A DNA stretch of 64,000 nt from Macrococcus sp. 19Msa1099 (GCA_019357535.2 CP079956.2:62001-126000); one strand, 5' to 3'. Counted from the first letter of the stretch, positions 17,277-27,013 are shown. The notes: generated by a model not told the origin, from the letters alone. Translations and numbers: made by a program.

Positions 17277-18065
17277 ATGAAAAAGATATTGCCGATCTTA
17301 TTGATTTTTATTCTGATTGTTTCTGCTTGTAGTGGAGAAAAAGAGGAAAAGAAGAAGGATGCTAAAAAGGAAAGTAATCAGATAGTAGAAGCGGATGGAA
17401 CATTAAACCTAAAGAATTATCTTCATAAAAAAGGTAATGTTGCTTTTTTAGTTCGTAATACAGATGGATCTCAGACGTTAGACGAAAAAACGAAAGTTGA
17501 CGCGATAATTGTATCCAAAGGAAAAGAAATGCAAGTATTCAATACGGGATTTGAGGAAGTTAATTCATTACTATTAGAGGATATTAATAAAATGGGTAGC
17601 AATAAACAAGCAGCTGATATGGGGAAAATGTTTGATAAAGCTCTGCTTGAAAGAGATGTAAAATATATGAACGAAACACATAAAAAAGGTACAGATAGAA
17701 CTAACAAAAAAAATGAAGAGTGGGGTAAAGAAACACATGAATTTATACCACTAACTAAGGAATACACGTTACCTGAAGATAGAAAATTGGTATATGAGGA
17801 AAGAGAAGAGCATGGAAAAAAAGCTATATTCATGAATGTTAAACCAAGAACTTGGCATAATAATACATCGAACTATTACGAACCGAAACTTAGGATTGTA
17901 TACAATAGTGATATAGGGTATAACTTTACAGAAATGTTGCCTCTAACAGAAGTTGGGAATAAAAAGTATATAGGAATTTCAACGGTTGCTAATGACCAAA
18001 ATGAAGCGAAAATGGTAATAGTAGAAGCACCGAAAGGTACAAAGAAGATTAGCTCTGGACTATAA
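17277..18065 (+). CDS. Lipoprotein of the transfer locus
   Basis: A 262-residue lipoprotein: a basic start, hydrophobic core and lipobox VSAC with Cys near residue 18, then a Lys/Glu-rich linker and a globular domain with no recognised family. It is expected on the outer face of the membrane. ATG 17277 is used because GAGAGG ends 9 bases upstream; the ATG at 17268 touches the Shine-Dalgarno. Position between VirB6-like and pilin-like genes suggests a transfer-complex accessory or surface-exclusion role (inference). Confidence 0.78.
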   Translation: MKKILPILLIFILIVSACSGEKEEKKKDAKKESNQIVEADGTLNLKNYLHKKGNVAFLVRNTDGSQTLDEKTKVDAIIVSKGKEMQVFNTGFEEVNSLLLEDINKMGSNKQAADMGKMFDKALLERDVKYMNETHKKGTDRTNKKNEEWGKETHEFIPLTKEYTLPEDRKLVYEEREEHGKKAIFMNVKPRTWHNNTSNYYEPKLRIVYNSDIGYNFTEMLPLTEVGNKKYIGISTVANDQNEAKMVIVEAPKGTKKISSGL

Positions 18066-18096
18066 TTTCACTTAATAAATATGAGGAGGAATTATC

Positions 18097-18243
18097 ATGG
18101 AAAAGAAAAAGTCGAAGATAAAAACCTTAAACAGAAAAGTAAAGAATAAAATTAAAGATGATTTTAGAAGTGTAGCAGAAGTAGAAGAAGGTAGTATTAT
18201 AAATGCTTTAAGAAAGCTATATATAAAGCTTTTTAAAAGTTAA
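18097..18243 (+). CDS. 48-residue basic protein
   Basis: A short gene with an excellent ribosome site (GAGGAGGAATTATC before ATG 18097). The protein is very Lys-rich in the first 25 residues (KKKSKIKTLNRKVKNKIKDD) and ends in an amphipathic helix (ALRKLYIKLFKS). Not recognised. It lies between the lipoprotein and the two-TM protein in the transfer locus. Confidence 0.6.
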   Translation: MEKKKSKIKTLNRKVKNKIKDDFRSVAEVEEGSIINALRKLYIKLFKS

Positions 18244-18249
18244 AATATA

Positions 18250-18291
18250 TGATATAATTATCTTAAGTTAATTAATTATAAATAATTAATT
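18250..18291 (+). promoter_or_regulatory. Promoter-like -10 and AT palindrome
   Basis: TGATATAATT at 18250-18259 followed by TTAATTAATTATAAATAATTAATT-type palindrome starting at 18268, just ahead of the two-TM gene at 18320. It resembles the palindromes near 13804, 44618 and 47901. Confidence 0.4.
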
Positions 18292-18319
18292 TAAAATAAC
18301 AAAAAGAGAGGATGTTTAT

Positions 18320-18607
18320 ATGGATACATTAACAGAAACATTGCAAGCATTGTCTCCGAGCATGAAACTTCTACTTTCAGCGGTAATTGGTATCGCAGGA
18401 CTGTTCTTTGGAGCAAAGACAGGTATTAAAGCGCAAGCTGCTTTCTCAGACAAAAATATCTCTGAGGGTTTACTCTTTTTAGCGCTTACGCTAGTAATTT
18501 TCGCAATTGGAATTATATTATTCGTTATGATCTGGGGGATTGCACAAAACACTGGTAATGATTTTAACAGTGAGTTTGGTTTCATCCTACCATTCTTAAA
18601 TCAATAA
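18320..18607 (+). CDS. Two-TM small protein, VirB2/TrbC-like candidate
   Basis: A 95-residue protein with hydrophobic helices at about residues 15-37 and 50-72 separated by a short charged loop (FSDKNISEG). Size and topology match VirB2-type pilin precursors or small channel proteins of type IV systems, but without a signal peptide. AGAGAGGATG precedes ATG 18320. The VirB2 assignment is topology-based. Confidence 0.65.
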   Translation: MDTLTETLQALSPSMKLLLSAVIGIAGLFFGAKTGIKAQAAFSDKNISEGLLFLALTLVIFAIGIILFVMIWGIAQNTGNDFNSEFGFILPFLNQ

Positions 18608-18683
18608 TAACTGAGCGTACTATACGCTCTTTTATTATATATAAAAGGTTATTTTTATGGTAAAAAATAGGTGGGTGACTGCA

Positions 18684-18908
18684 ATGTGTGATTATGAGGA
18701 AGATTTAGATGTTATGCAAAGAAATGCTGAAATTGTATTGAATAGCCCTATATTCGGTAATCGCATATCATATGAAACAGGCATATCTAAATCTAAGATA
18801 TATAAATATAGATGTAATATAAAGAAATCCTGGAAGAAAGAAGATTTGATTAAGTTAAATAAGATGTATCACACACATGCATTTTTCGAGAATAAAAGAA
18901 AAGGATGA
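18684..18908 (+). CDS. Small helix-turn-helix-like protein
   Basis: A 74-residue protein starting at ATG 18684 after AGGTGGGTG. It contains GNRISYETGISKSKIYKYRC, a good recognition-helix pattern, in the middle. A role as a small DNA-binding regulator of the transfer operon is likely but unproven. Its stop overlaps the Shine-Dalgarno of the next gene. Confidence 0.62.
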   Translation: MCDYEEDLDVMQRNAEIVLNSPIFGNRISYETGISKSKIYKYRCNIKKSWKKEDLIKLNKMYHTHAFFENKRKG

Positions 18909-18913
18909 TAATT

Positions 18914-21073
18914 ATGGCGAAAGTTAATGAATTAAACTTAAAATCAGTTAAAATGGCGGATGGATCAGATGTTTATATCGCTGTACTCTTTACATTGAGC
19001 GATGAGTATTTAGAAGATGTATCAGAAAAGAAACAGAATAGATATTGGGGTACATTCTCAAAAAAATATGGTAGAGATATATCAAAGAAGAACTACTATG
19101 TGTCTACAGATATTAATTATTTATCAGAAAAGGATGATTACTCTGATAAAGAGGTAGTAGCAATTATAAATTTAGAAAGCCTAACAGCTATAGATGAGAG
19201 AGATAAAGACAATTTAGACTTTGGTTTAAGGTTAATGAAAGATGAAAAGTTACTACTTATTGATCAGTCTATAACAAATGACCTTAATAATAAGGAATTG
19301 AATAGAGGTCTGACGTTTGATGAAGTGGAAGAAGAACATGATAAATTAAGTATTTATCTTAAGAAGCGAGTAGAAGAGAAATTAGAGATGCAAGCTCAGG
19401 AAGAGGAAGAAAAAGAGAGCGAAGATGCAAAGAGATTAGAACAAACGATTAGTCCTGAAAATGATGGAATGGCTGATGATATTCAGAAAGAAATTGAAAA
19501 AGAGGGAGACAATAAGTCGGATGTAAAAGATGAACAACCGACAAATAACATTGGTGAGAATTCAGAAGAAGATTATATCTATGTAGATCAGGAACAAGAG
19601 CAATTATCAAAAGAAGAGGAAAGAGCGTTACAATTAGCGAATTTCAGAAAAGAACTCTATGAATATATTGATAGTCAAATCCCTAGACCAAATCTATTGG
19701 ATATTGATGTAGCAAATATTTTTTCAGATATTGATTACAAAGGTTATAAAGACCTATATCTCATCACACAGAATAGCATCGAAAAGAAAATAAATCATGA
19801 GCAAGCAGTATTACAGCAGCAACGAAAAGATATAATTGATACGATCTATCGTACAGTAGAGAGCGAATTGATTAAGAGATACGGTTCAAATATACGACTG
19901 TCTGATTATAAGAAAGATGATGGAGAATTTTCGCATATCTATAAACAAGTGGCGAAAGATTATGAAGAGGTAATTGCTTCTTTGGAAGACCATAGAAAGA
20001 GTAAAGAAGACCTTCTCAATGAGCAGTTTAATATCAATAAGAGAAATTATGTAGCAAGTCAGACTAAGAAAGCTGAAGAGGAATTTGAAAAAATCAATCG
20101 CCCCAAAATAAAGGAAGAGTTAGATAAATATATTGAGGGTATTAGTGCAGCTGCTGAAGAAAGCAGAGAAGTACAGCTTGCAATATTAGAAGAAGATATC
20201 TACATGGAAACAGAAAGAAGAAATAATATTCTGATCCAGGATATCATTAAAGACTTCAACCCTGTACTTACAAACGCAATCAGCAATTTTAAAGAATTGA
20301 TGACAGTTAGCATGACAGAAACAAAAGAAAAAATGCAGAAAGAAGTGGCCACTTTAATTGATAGAATTCAAGAAGTTGAGAAAAAGAGAATTGAGTCTGA
20401 AAAGCTTGCTGATGATACTATAAATGCAAAGGTAAAAGAAAGAACATCAGACTATAGCCAATTGAGAGATAAGATCAGTACTTTAGAGAATGAAATTTAT
20501 AACAAAAACAAGGCACTTATGGATATGGAACAAGAGAAGATGAGAAAAGACAATCAGTTAGTGAGTGCGAGTGAAGAGAGAAAAATGCTAATTGATGATA
20601 AAGAGTATCACAAAAAAGCAGCGGATGAACTCAGAGAAGAGCTTAATAAACTCAGAGTCCTGCAACTCGAATCTATGAAGGATTTTTCTCAGAACCCTCA
20701 GAACAATATTAGAGCAAAAACAATTGAAAATAAGAAAAATAAAGGTGAAAAACTTACTTTCTCTGAAAAGCTAGATACAATTGACAGAAAGTTATATAAC
20801 TTAGTCGGAGCCACGCTTATCGGTGCAAGTTTGCTTGGAAGTGCATTTATTATCGGTGGTGGAGATGAAGCAAATAGTGCTGAAGAAGTTAAAGCGTTAG
20901 AACATAAGATAGAAAAGCAGCAAAAACAGATAGATGAAGCTAAATCAATTGAAGAACAACGTCAGCAAAAGGAATTAGAAGATGCACAAGCGGAAGAAGC
21001 AAAGTCCTTAGAAGAAGCACGTTCTATAGAAAAAGCAAAAGCTGAAAAAGCAAAAGATAAGGAAAAGAAATAA
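18914..21073 (+). CDS. Large coiled-coil protein with one C-terminal TM
   Basis: A 719-residue protein. The N-terminal ~150 residues form a globular domain, a Glu-rich linker follows (about 165-235), then long heptad-rich coiled coils (about 240-620), one hydrophobic segment (LVGATLIGASLLGSAFIIGG, about 635-655), and a Lys/Glu/Gln coiled tail. No family recognised. ATG 18914 follows AAAGGATG. Its place between VirB2-like and VirB3/B4-like genes suggests a structural or tethering role in the transfer complex. An IS607-type element inserted immediately downstream. Confidence 0.68.
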   Translation: MAKVNELNLKSVKMADGSDVYIAVLFTLSDEYLEDVSEKKQNRYWGTFSKKYGRDISKKNYYVSTDINYLSEKDDYSDKEVVAIINLESLTAIDERDKDNLDFGLRLMKDEKLLLIDQSITNDLNNKELNRGLTFDEVEEEHDKLSIYLKKRVEEKLEMQAQEEEEKESEDAKRLEQTISPENDGMADDIQKEIEKEGDNKSDVKDEQPTNNIGENSEEDYIYVDQEQEQLSKEEERALQLANFRKELYEYIDSQIPRPNLLDIDVANIFSDIDYKGYKDLYLITQNSIEKKINHEQAVLQQQRKDIIDTIYRTVESELIKRYGSNIRLSDYKKDDGEFSHIYKQVAKDYEEVIASLEDHRKSKEDLLNEQFNINKRNYVASQTKKAEEEFEKINRPKIKEELDKYIEGISAAAEESREVQLAILEEDIYMETERRNNILIQDIIKDFNPVLTNAISNFKELMTVSMTETKEKMQKEVATLIDRIQEVEKKRIESEKLADDTINAKVKERTSDYSQLRDKISTLENEIYNKNKALMDMEQEKMRKDNQLVSASEERKMLIDDKEYHKKAADELREELNKLRVLQLESMKDFSQNPQNNIRAKTIENKKNKGEKLTFSEKLDTIDRKLYNLVGATLIGASLLGSAFIIGGGDEANSAEEVKALEHKIEKQQKQIDEAKSIEEQRQQKELEDAQAEEAKSLEEARSIEKAKAEKAKDKEKK

Positions 21074-21198
21074 GTCTGAAAAGAGTAATCAACTGTTTGC
21101 TAAAAAATATTATAAAGTATAATAATATGTAAATATGTAAATATGTATATATATGTATTGCGAAAGGTTGACATACTATAATTTTAAAACCGAAAGAA

Positions 21199-21582
21199 AT
21201 GGCTAAAAAACCTAATGTATTTGTAAAAACATTACAATCATAGGATAACGATGGGGTACTAGTTGCTTATCGCAATCCTAAAAACGGAGCAATTAAATGA
21301 GTATCTAGGTGTCTCAGAAAAAAGCAATCAAAAAACGTTGCATACTGTCGCGTATCAAACAGAAATCAAAGTGACGATATAGATAATCAAATTGAATTTA
21401 TACAAAACCATGTAAACGGTAAAAATTTAGTGTTGGATGAAATCATATCCGATATCGGTAGTGAACTAAATTACAAACGCAAAAAGTGGAACAAATTAAT
21501 TGATGGTGTAATGAATAATGAAATAGATACGATTTATATTACCTATAAAGATAGATTTATTCGCAATTATTCACGTATTTAG
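21199..21582 (+). pseudogene. IS607-family TnpA serine recombinase, degenerate
   Basis: One continuous frame carries MAKKPNVFVKTLQ, stop, DNDGVLVAYRNPKN, stop, then VAYCRVSNRNQSDDIDNQ and ITYKDRFIR. The first part matches the MerR-like DNA-binding region and YCRVSN holds the catalytic Ser region of IS607 transposases. Two in-frame stops (TAG near 21241 and TGA near 21298) and an early TAG at 21580 inactivate it. Confidence 0.72.
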
Positions 21583-21632
21583 CTGTCGTGTCTATGGATT
21601 ACGTAAATATAAAAGATACAGGATGATAGATT

Positions 21633-22730
21633 ATGAGAGCCTATAAAACAGAAATCAAACCGAACAAAGCACAGATTGAATTAATCAATCAAACAATTGG
21701 TGTAACACGATATGTCTACAATCTATTTATAACAAAGAATCAGAACAGATATAAAAGAAATCTATCATTTATGAGTGGTTATGATTTCAGCAAGTGGGTG
21801 AATAATAGACATTCCAAAGAAAAACAGTGGATTAAAAATGTCCCGAGTAAGGCAGTCAAACAAACTATTATGAATGCAGAAGATAGTTACCGTAAGTTTT
21901 TTAAAGGTCACTCGAGTTATCCAAAGCATAAAAAGAAATCATTGAATGGTGCTTTTTATCTCATTGGTACAATCAAAGTTGAAAGACATCGAATATTTTT
22001 ACCGAAGTTAAAATGGATTCAGTTAAAAGAGTTCGGCTATATTCCTAAAAGTAACATTAAATCGGCAACAATTAGCAGAAAAGGAAGTCATTATTTCGTA
22101 TCAGTGCTTGTAGATGAGCCTTTTACTGTTAATGTGCGTAATCAAAAATCAGAACCGATTGGACTAGATTTAGGGCTAAAGGAAACAGTATATTCATCGA
22201 ATGGCGAAAAATTAATGAGTCTTTATCGCAATAAACAACTTATTAAGTTAAACAAATCTTTAAAAAGGCAACAACGAAAACTCTCAAGAAAGCAAAAAGG
22301 CTCAAATAACAGGTATAAACAGTTACTTAAAATTAATCGTTTATATCAAAGAATATCTAATATTAAAACAGATATGAAACGAAAACTTATAAGCACAATC
22401 ATTAAAGCCAATCCACGATACATCACAATAGAAAATCTTAACATTAAAGGTATGATGAAAAACAGACGACTATCAAACGCATTACAACAAACAGGATTAG
22501 GATATGTTGTAGAATGGTTGAAACATAAATCAAAACAACATGACATCGAATTAAGACAGGTCGACCGATTCTATCCAAGCAGTCAGTTGTGTAGTTGTTG
22601 TAAGCATAGACAGAAAATGCCTTTAAACAAAAGAACATTTTATTGTGAGAATTGTGGGAACGAAATAGATAGAGATTGGAACGCAAGTTTAAATTTAGTG
22701 AAAGCAGAAGATTATGTCGTACTTACATAA
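21633..22730 (+). CDS. tnpB: TnpB, RNA-guided endonuclease of an IS607-type element
   Basis: A 365-residue TnpB. RuvC motifs are intact: IGLDLGLKE (Asp, about residue 173), ITIENLNIKG (Glu, about 266), and DRDWNASLNL near the C-terminus. A zinc-ribbon CxxC...CENCG separates the last two. TnpB proteins cleave DNA guided by an omega RNA from the element's right end and favour element retention. All catalytic residues appear present while the partner TnpA is dead, so the nuclease may persist alone. Confidence 0.88.
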   Translation: MRAYKTEIKPNKAQIELINQTIGVTRYVYNLFITKNQNRYKRNLSFMSGYDFSKWVNNRHSKEKQWIKNVPSKAVKQTIMNAEDSYRKFFKGHSSYPKHKKKSLNGAFYLIGTIKVERHRIFLPKLKWIQLKEFGYIPKSNIKSATISRKGSHYFVSVLVDEPFTVNVRNQKSEPIGLDLGLKETVYSSNGEKLMSLYRNKQLIKLNKSLKRQQRKLSRKQKGSNNRYKQLLKINRLYQRISNIKTDMKRKLISTIIKANPRYITIENLNIKGMMKNRRLSNALQQTGLGYVVEWLKHKSKQHDIELRQVDRFYPSSQLCSCCKHRQKMPLNKRTFYCENCGNEIDRDWNASLNLVKAEDYVVLT

Positions 22731-22885
22731 TAAAATATTAAGAAAGGAAAACTACTAAAAGATAAGTATGCATCTAAAATGTGAGGAACAAATACGGTAG
22801 GCTATACCGGAATTAACGCCTTTGGAGTGGACTTGAACTTATTATCAAATGATAATATCCACGTTGAATAAGGAAACTTTCTAAA
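22690..22885 (+). ncRNA. Probable omega RNA / right end of the tnpB element
   Basis: The 3' end of tnpB and the following ~150 bases contain paired segments (GGTAGGCTATACC; TTATCAAATGATAA), where omega RNAs of TnpB elements are encoded. The boundary and guide are not determined from one copy. Confidence 0.45.
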
Positions 22886-22924
22886 ATATACATTTTGATA
22901 TGATTTTAGTAGCAGGTGATTTCA

Positions 22925-23815
22925 ATGGATGAAGTGAACGAGAGAGAAGAAGAGATTAGAATTGGAAAAAACTATGGCATCAAGGCTAATCTAAGGCAAG
23001 GAACGAATGATATCATCTACCCGATTGAATTTCTAAGGAAAATGGGTATCTTTCTAGCGATAACAATTAGAAGGATAATAACAGCTATACTAATTATCTT
23101 CTTAATATTTGTAGGTGTATCTTTACTGCTGACAACAGATGGACTTAGATTAAGATTTCTATGGTTACCAATGACTTTGCTATCGATTGGGTTACTGTTG
23201 TTGTTAGCACAATATTCTTTTATAAATCCCTCTTATGGATCTTTCTTATCAATCGGTAAATCACTGGATAGGCAGATGAAGGAAAGAAGACTTGTTCTAA
23301 AAGGAAAACAACAACGTGATAGAGCGAGTATTGTTAGAACAATTGAGGATGATGGAACAATTATCTTTGAAGATGGTAGTTTAGGTAAAATGTTAAAGAT
23401 TGATGGCTCTACTTCTCTTGTAGCTTTTCCATCTGAAATAAGAGATCAGGAACGCAGAGCAATTCGTTATCATAATACAAGAGAAAGAACTACTACAGAA
23501 ATTGAGATAACATCTTCGCAGAAACAGAATGCGGAAAAGCAAATTAAACGTGTACAGCATCTGAAAAGAATTAATAAGAATCCTGCAATTTTAAAAATGT
23601 TGGAACAAGAAGAAAATCTACTAGCAACGCGTATTAACGGAAAAAAATCTACAGTTATTCAGTATAAGTTACTTATTGATAAAAAAAAGAAAGGACTTAA
23701 CTTAGCTTTAGAACATCTTTATAGATATGAAGCTGAAGGATATTACTATAGCGTGATAGAAGTAGAAAAAGATGAAGCAGAGGAAATTTTAAGAGATATA
23801 TTCTTCCTTAAATAA
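22925..23815 (+). CDS. Two-TM transfer protein (PrgI/VirB3-position)
   Basis: A 296-residue protein with two transmembrane helices (about residues 38-65 and 72-92) and a ~200-residue basic cytoplasmic tail. VirB3/PrgI-like proteins have two N-terminal helices and sit next to VirB4, as here (VirB4-like gene begins 19 bp downstream), but they are shorter; the C-terminal extension is unusual. ATG 22925 follows GCAGGTGATTTC. Confidence 0.65.
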   Translation: MDEVNEREEEIRIGKNYGIKANLRQGTNDIIYPIEFLRKMGIFLAITIRRIITAILIIFLIFVGVSLLLTTDGLRLRFLWLPMTLLSIGLLLLLAQYSFINPSYGSFLSIGKSLDRQMKERRLVLKGKQQRDRASIVRTIEDDGTIIFEDGSLGKMLKIDGSTSLVAFPSEIRDQERRAIRYHNTRERTTTEIEITSSQKQNAEKQIKRVQHLKRINKNPAILKMLEQEENLLATRINGKKSTVIQYKLLIDKKKKGLNLALEHLYRYEAEGYYYSVIEVEKDEAEEILRDIFFLK

Positions 23816-23834
23816 ATCACACACGAGGATAAGG

Positions 23835-25790
23835 ATGGTGCAAAATATGAAACTGATAGAAAGTCTGAAGTTTGTTGGAAAGTATAACAAGAAAACAACA
23901 AGAAATGATAAATCATATCTAGTTCCTGTAACGGGTTATGATTACACGCCTAGTATAATTAAAAGCGGTAAAAGATATGGAACAGTTGTATCAGTAGTTA
24001 ATAAATTTGGGATGAATAGAAATAAGCAGTACGGATGGTTTGTGGATTTAATTCCACAGATCTCTGTACCTAGTGTAAAAGCATATCTATTTGTAGCGAG
24101 TAAACCGATGTCGAAAAAAGAGCAGCAAAAAATATTTAATAAAAAGGTCAGTGGAACCATTAAGACCTTAGATAGTCATAATGATCCAAAGGGTGCAAGC
24201 TCAGGTGAAATTGAACTACGTGTATTACATGCTAATGACTTAGAAATGTACACAAAGAAAGATACTAAGGAGGAGTTAGGGATAGACTTCCAAATACTCA
24301 TGCTATTAGTATCAGATAACCCTGACGACGTTGCAGAGCAATTAAGAGTACTTAAAAGAAACTATGCAGATGATATGGCAGGTATAGATTTGATGTCGGT
24401 AGCAGGAGATCAAAAGACATTGTTTAAAAGACTGTTAAAAGCTCCGAGAAAATCTGTATACGATTACTGTACGATGTCATCTGATTTTGCGGGATTTGAT
24501 CATTCAGTACGAAAAGGTTTAGATGATGAAAATGGCGTCTCTGTGGGAGAGCTAACTGTATCTTTATCGAATGGTAATGCACTAATGGATTTAGACGGTT
24601 CATTTAGTAAACGTATTCTTGTATCCGCTTCTAGTGACTCTTTTATATATCAGTATGACAGAAAGTTATCAGCAAGTTCTATGTGGGGGCAGAAGATAGC
24701 GAACCATACTATGATGAATGGTCATAGAGTGTTCCATATGGTGATGAATAGCTTCAGATACTATTCTAACGAGGGAAAAAATAACGAAGATTTCACTTTT
24801 AGCTGCCTTCCTGAGATGGAGTCGGTAATGAAGAGAGTGGATCTAAGTAGAGGAGGATTAAACCCTATAGAAATGTTTGGAGATAAAAAGAATGCAATTG
24901 AGATATACAATACGCACAAAAGAAAAATAGCACAGATATTCTACTATATCACTCAAAGACAACTTTCGAGAAATTCACTGCTGATGTTAGAAGATTTATT
25001 AAATCAATTCTATTATTCAAACAAGCTATGGGATGATAAAGTAAACGACAACCCTTTAAGAGCTAGGATAATTGGGGTAGAGAAACCTGAGACAGTACCG
25101 ACATCAGGAGACTTCCTCACATGGTTAAAAGAAAACCTGGAGAAAATAAGGTTGAGTGGTACAGAAACCGAGATAAATAATGCTAAAGACCTATATCTAA
25201 CATTAAAGAATGCATTAGACAGTTATCCGCACTTGTTTAATACTACAACTAACTTGCCATTAAGAATTGATAAAGATGTTCTACAGTATTATTACGACTT
25301 ATCAGGCTTAAGAGGTAATCCTGAGATAATGGAAGCTCAATTCTTAAATACGTTTGATTACATTACTCAGCTTGCGCAAGAAGGTGATGTGATCATGTTA
25401 CATGGGGTAAATAAATTAACGATAGAAACCTTAGATATTGTGAAGAATAGAATTGAAGTACTTATGGATGCGGGAATAAGAATGGCTTATCTTTTTGATG
25501 AGATGTCTACAGGTAATCCTATTAAAGGAAAAGAAGATGAATTGATATACTATTCAGATATGTTTAATACTAAAGACATCCTCTTTAAGAACTTTGAAAG
25601 TCAGTTTGACTATACGATATTAGGTACTATGACAAGAGATGAATTTGAAAAGTATCAGAGACTTATTAGACAAAAACTACCTAAAGATTTAGCAGATATA
25701 ATTACAGCAGCAGATCAACCGCTTCAATATCAAATAAGAAGACCATCAGATTTAACATCAAACTATATTTTAGCGGATTTTATAGTATAG
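23835..25790 (+). CDS. VirB4/TcpF-like transfer ATPase homologue lacking a P-loop
   Basis: A 651-residue protein with the overall plan of VirB4-type proteins: an N-terminal substrate/anchor domain, a region KRILVSASSDSF where the Walker A should be, and a clear Walker B-like RMAYLFDEMS near residue 555. No GxxxxGK[ST] occurs anywhere, so ATP hydrolysis is doubtful. Start ambiguous: ATG 23835 or ATG 23847; AGGATAAGG lies directly upstream. It ends the left half of the transfer locus; an IS30 copy follows 160 bp later. Confidence 0.62.
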   Translation: MVQNMKLIESLKFVGKYNKKTTRNDKSYLVPVTGYDYTPSIIKSGKRYGTVVSVVNKFGMNRNKQYGWFVDLIPQISVPSVKAYLFVASKPMSKKEQQKIFNKKVSGTIKTLDSHNDPKGASSGEIELRVLHANDLEMYTKKDTKEELGIDFQILMLLVSDNPDDVAEQLRVLKRNYADDMAGIDLMSVAGDQKTLFKRLLKAPRKSVYDYCTMSSDFAGFDHSVRKGLDDENGVSVGELTVSLSNGNALMDLDGSFSKRILVSASSDSFIYQYDRKLSASSMWGQKIANHTMMNGHRVFHMVMNSFRYYSNEGKNNEDFTFSCLPEMESVMKRVDLSRGGLNPIEMFGDKKNAIEIYNTHKRKIAQIFYYITQRQLSRNSLLMLEDLLNQFYYSNKLWDDKVNDNPLRARIIGVEKPETVPTSGDFLTWLKENLEKIRLSGTETEINNAKDLYLTLKNALDSYPHLFNTTTNLPLRIDKDVLQYYYDLSGLRGNPEIMEAQFLNTFDYITQLAQEGDVIMLHGVNKLTIETLDIVKNRIEVLMDAGIRMAYLFDEMSTGNPIKGKEDELIYYSDMFNTKDILFKNFESQFDYTILGTMTRDEFEKYQRLIRQKLPKDLADIITAADQPLQYQIRRPSDLTSNYILADFIV

Positions 25791-25947
25791 AAATTGTAAA
25801 TAAAAATTGTCTTTCTTAGAATTAAGAAAAATTAAATTTCCTGTAAATATTGATATGGCAAACGAAATTCTAAAATCCTTATATAAATATCCTATTGAAA
25901 AAAACTGAATATAAATATTTGAAAACTATTTTAGGAATTATATTTTT
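25791..25947 (+). other. Spacer before IS30 copy 2
   Basis: AT-rich. A stop-terminated stretch of about 34 codons ends at TGA near 25908 (SFLELRKIKFPVN, then EILKSLYKYPIEK) without a start or ribosome site; it could be the tail of a gene truncated during rearrangement. Nothing else seen. Confidence 0.35.
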
Positions 25948-27013
25948 TCGTTTGTCAAAATAAGCTAGACAATTCCTCATCTTCGATGAAACTCATAAAT
26001 ACTTCCAATGGTGTTTTATAGCCCAGCGATTTTCTAGGACGATGATTAATATTTTGAGCAACACTAATGATATGATCATCAGTGACTGAATTAAAGTCTA
26101 CTTCTTTATCTAATCCACTGCGTCTAAGTATCCCGTTAGAATGTTCATTCAATCCACGTTGCGACGGAGTGCCGGGGTCAGCAAAGAATATCGTGATATC
26201 GTGTCGGTTACAGATTGTTTTCCAGTTGGAGAACTCCTTACCACAATCGAAAGTAATCGATTTAAATATATGAGCAGGTAAAGCTGAAAACATAGAGTGA
26301 AGCGCATCTTCAATATCATCTGCCTTGCGACCTTGAGGTCTTATAGTGATAATCATCTTAGAGATCCTTTCTACTAAGGTTATGACAGCACTCCCATGAT
26401 TACGGCCAATGATAGTGTCACCTTCAAGATGACCAAATTCTTGAAAGAAGAAAGGAAACTCTTCTATTCTTTCAGAAATGTGTCTTTTGAAAGCCTGTCT
26501 ACCTCTTTTTTTACAATGACCATTTGGCTTCCTTTTACCTTTCATAGGTGAAGATTGTACCGAAAAGACCTTTTCCTTAAACATTCTATAAAGAGTTTTT
26601 ACAGAACAATCAATCGGGTGTTCACCTCTGCCAATAATGGTGTCAGGTGTCCAGCCATCGGCTACTTTTTCTCGAATATAAGCTGACTGATTTTCTGGAA
26701 GTACTATTCTATGTCTGCCACAATTTGATTTTCTTTGCTTATACTCCTGGTAATATTCCAGTGCAGTTATACCTGTCTTAAGTGCATTTATTACGTTATA
26801 AATTGTCTGTCTTGATCGTTTCAATCTCTTTGCGATTTCTTTTACCGAAAGATCTTGATGATAATATGATTCTATGAACGTGAGTTCATCCGTGTTAAGA
26901 TGTTTATAGGCCATTCTGTACTAACTCCTTATGTTTTCTTTGGTCGGAAATACATATTGAGTTTAGCACAGAAGGCTTTTTTAGTTGTCTAGCTTAATTT
27001 TACAATCGACGAA
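25948..27013 (-). mobile_element. IS30-family element, copy 2
   Basis: About 1.07 kb with left end TTCGTTTGTCAAAATAAGC and right end TTAATTTTACAATCGACGAA. It carries an intact transposase and forms the left border of the subtilase/Rep_3 block inserted in the transfer locus. Confidence 0.92.
25955..26914 (-). CDS. IS30-family transposase (copy 2)
   Basis: A 319-residue DDE transposase. N-terminal HTH (LSVKEIAKRLKRSRQTIYNV, residues 23-42), catalytic Asp in HLEGDTIIGR, second Asp in SITFDCGKEF, and Glu in RGLNEHSNGILRR. No internal stops. It differs from copies 3 and 4 by a few substitutions (for example EKVFSVQSSP and KEVDF), so the copies are not a recent single amplification. Confidence 0.95.
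   Translation of the reverse strand: MAYKHLNTDELTFIESYYHQDLSVKEIAKRLKRSRQTIYNVINALKTGITALEYYQEYKQRKSNCGRHRIVLPENQSAYIREKVADGWTPDTIIGRGEHPIDCSVKTLYRMFKEKVFSVQSSPMKGKRKPNGHCKKRGRQAFKRHISERIEEFPFFFQEFGHLEGDTIIGRNHGSAVITLVERISKMIITIRPQGRKADDIEDALHSMFSALPAHIFKSITFDCGKEFSNWKTICNRHDITIFFADPGTPSQRGLNEHSNGILRRSGLDKEVDFNSVTDDHIISVAQNINHRPRKSLGYKTPLEVFMSFIEDEELSSLF

Larger units (their letters stand above)
21100..22885 (+). mobile_element. IS607-type element (dead tnpA, intact tnpB)
   Basis: A broken serine-recombinase gene followed by an intact tnpB and a structured 3' tail. Exact ends were not determined; IS607 elements lack inverted repeats and target duplications. It splits the transfer operon between the coiled-coil gene and the two-TM gene at 22925. 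Confidence 0.7.
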
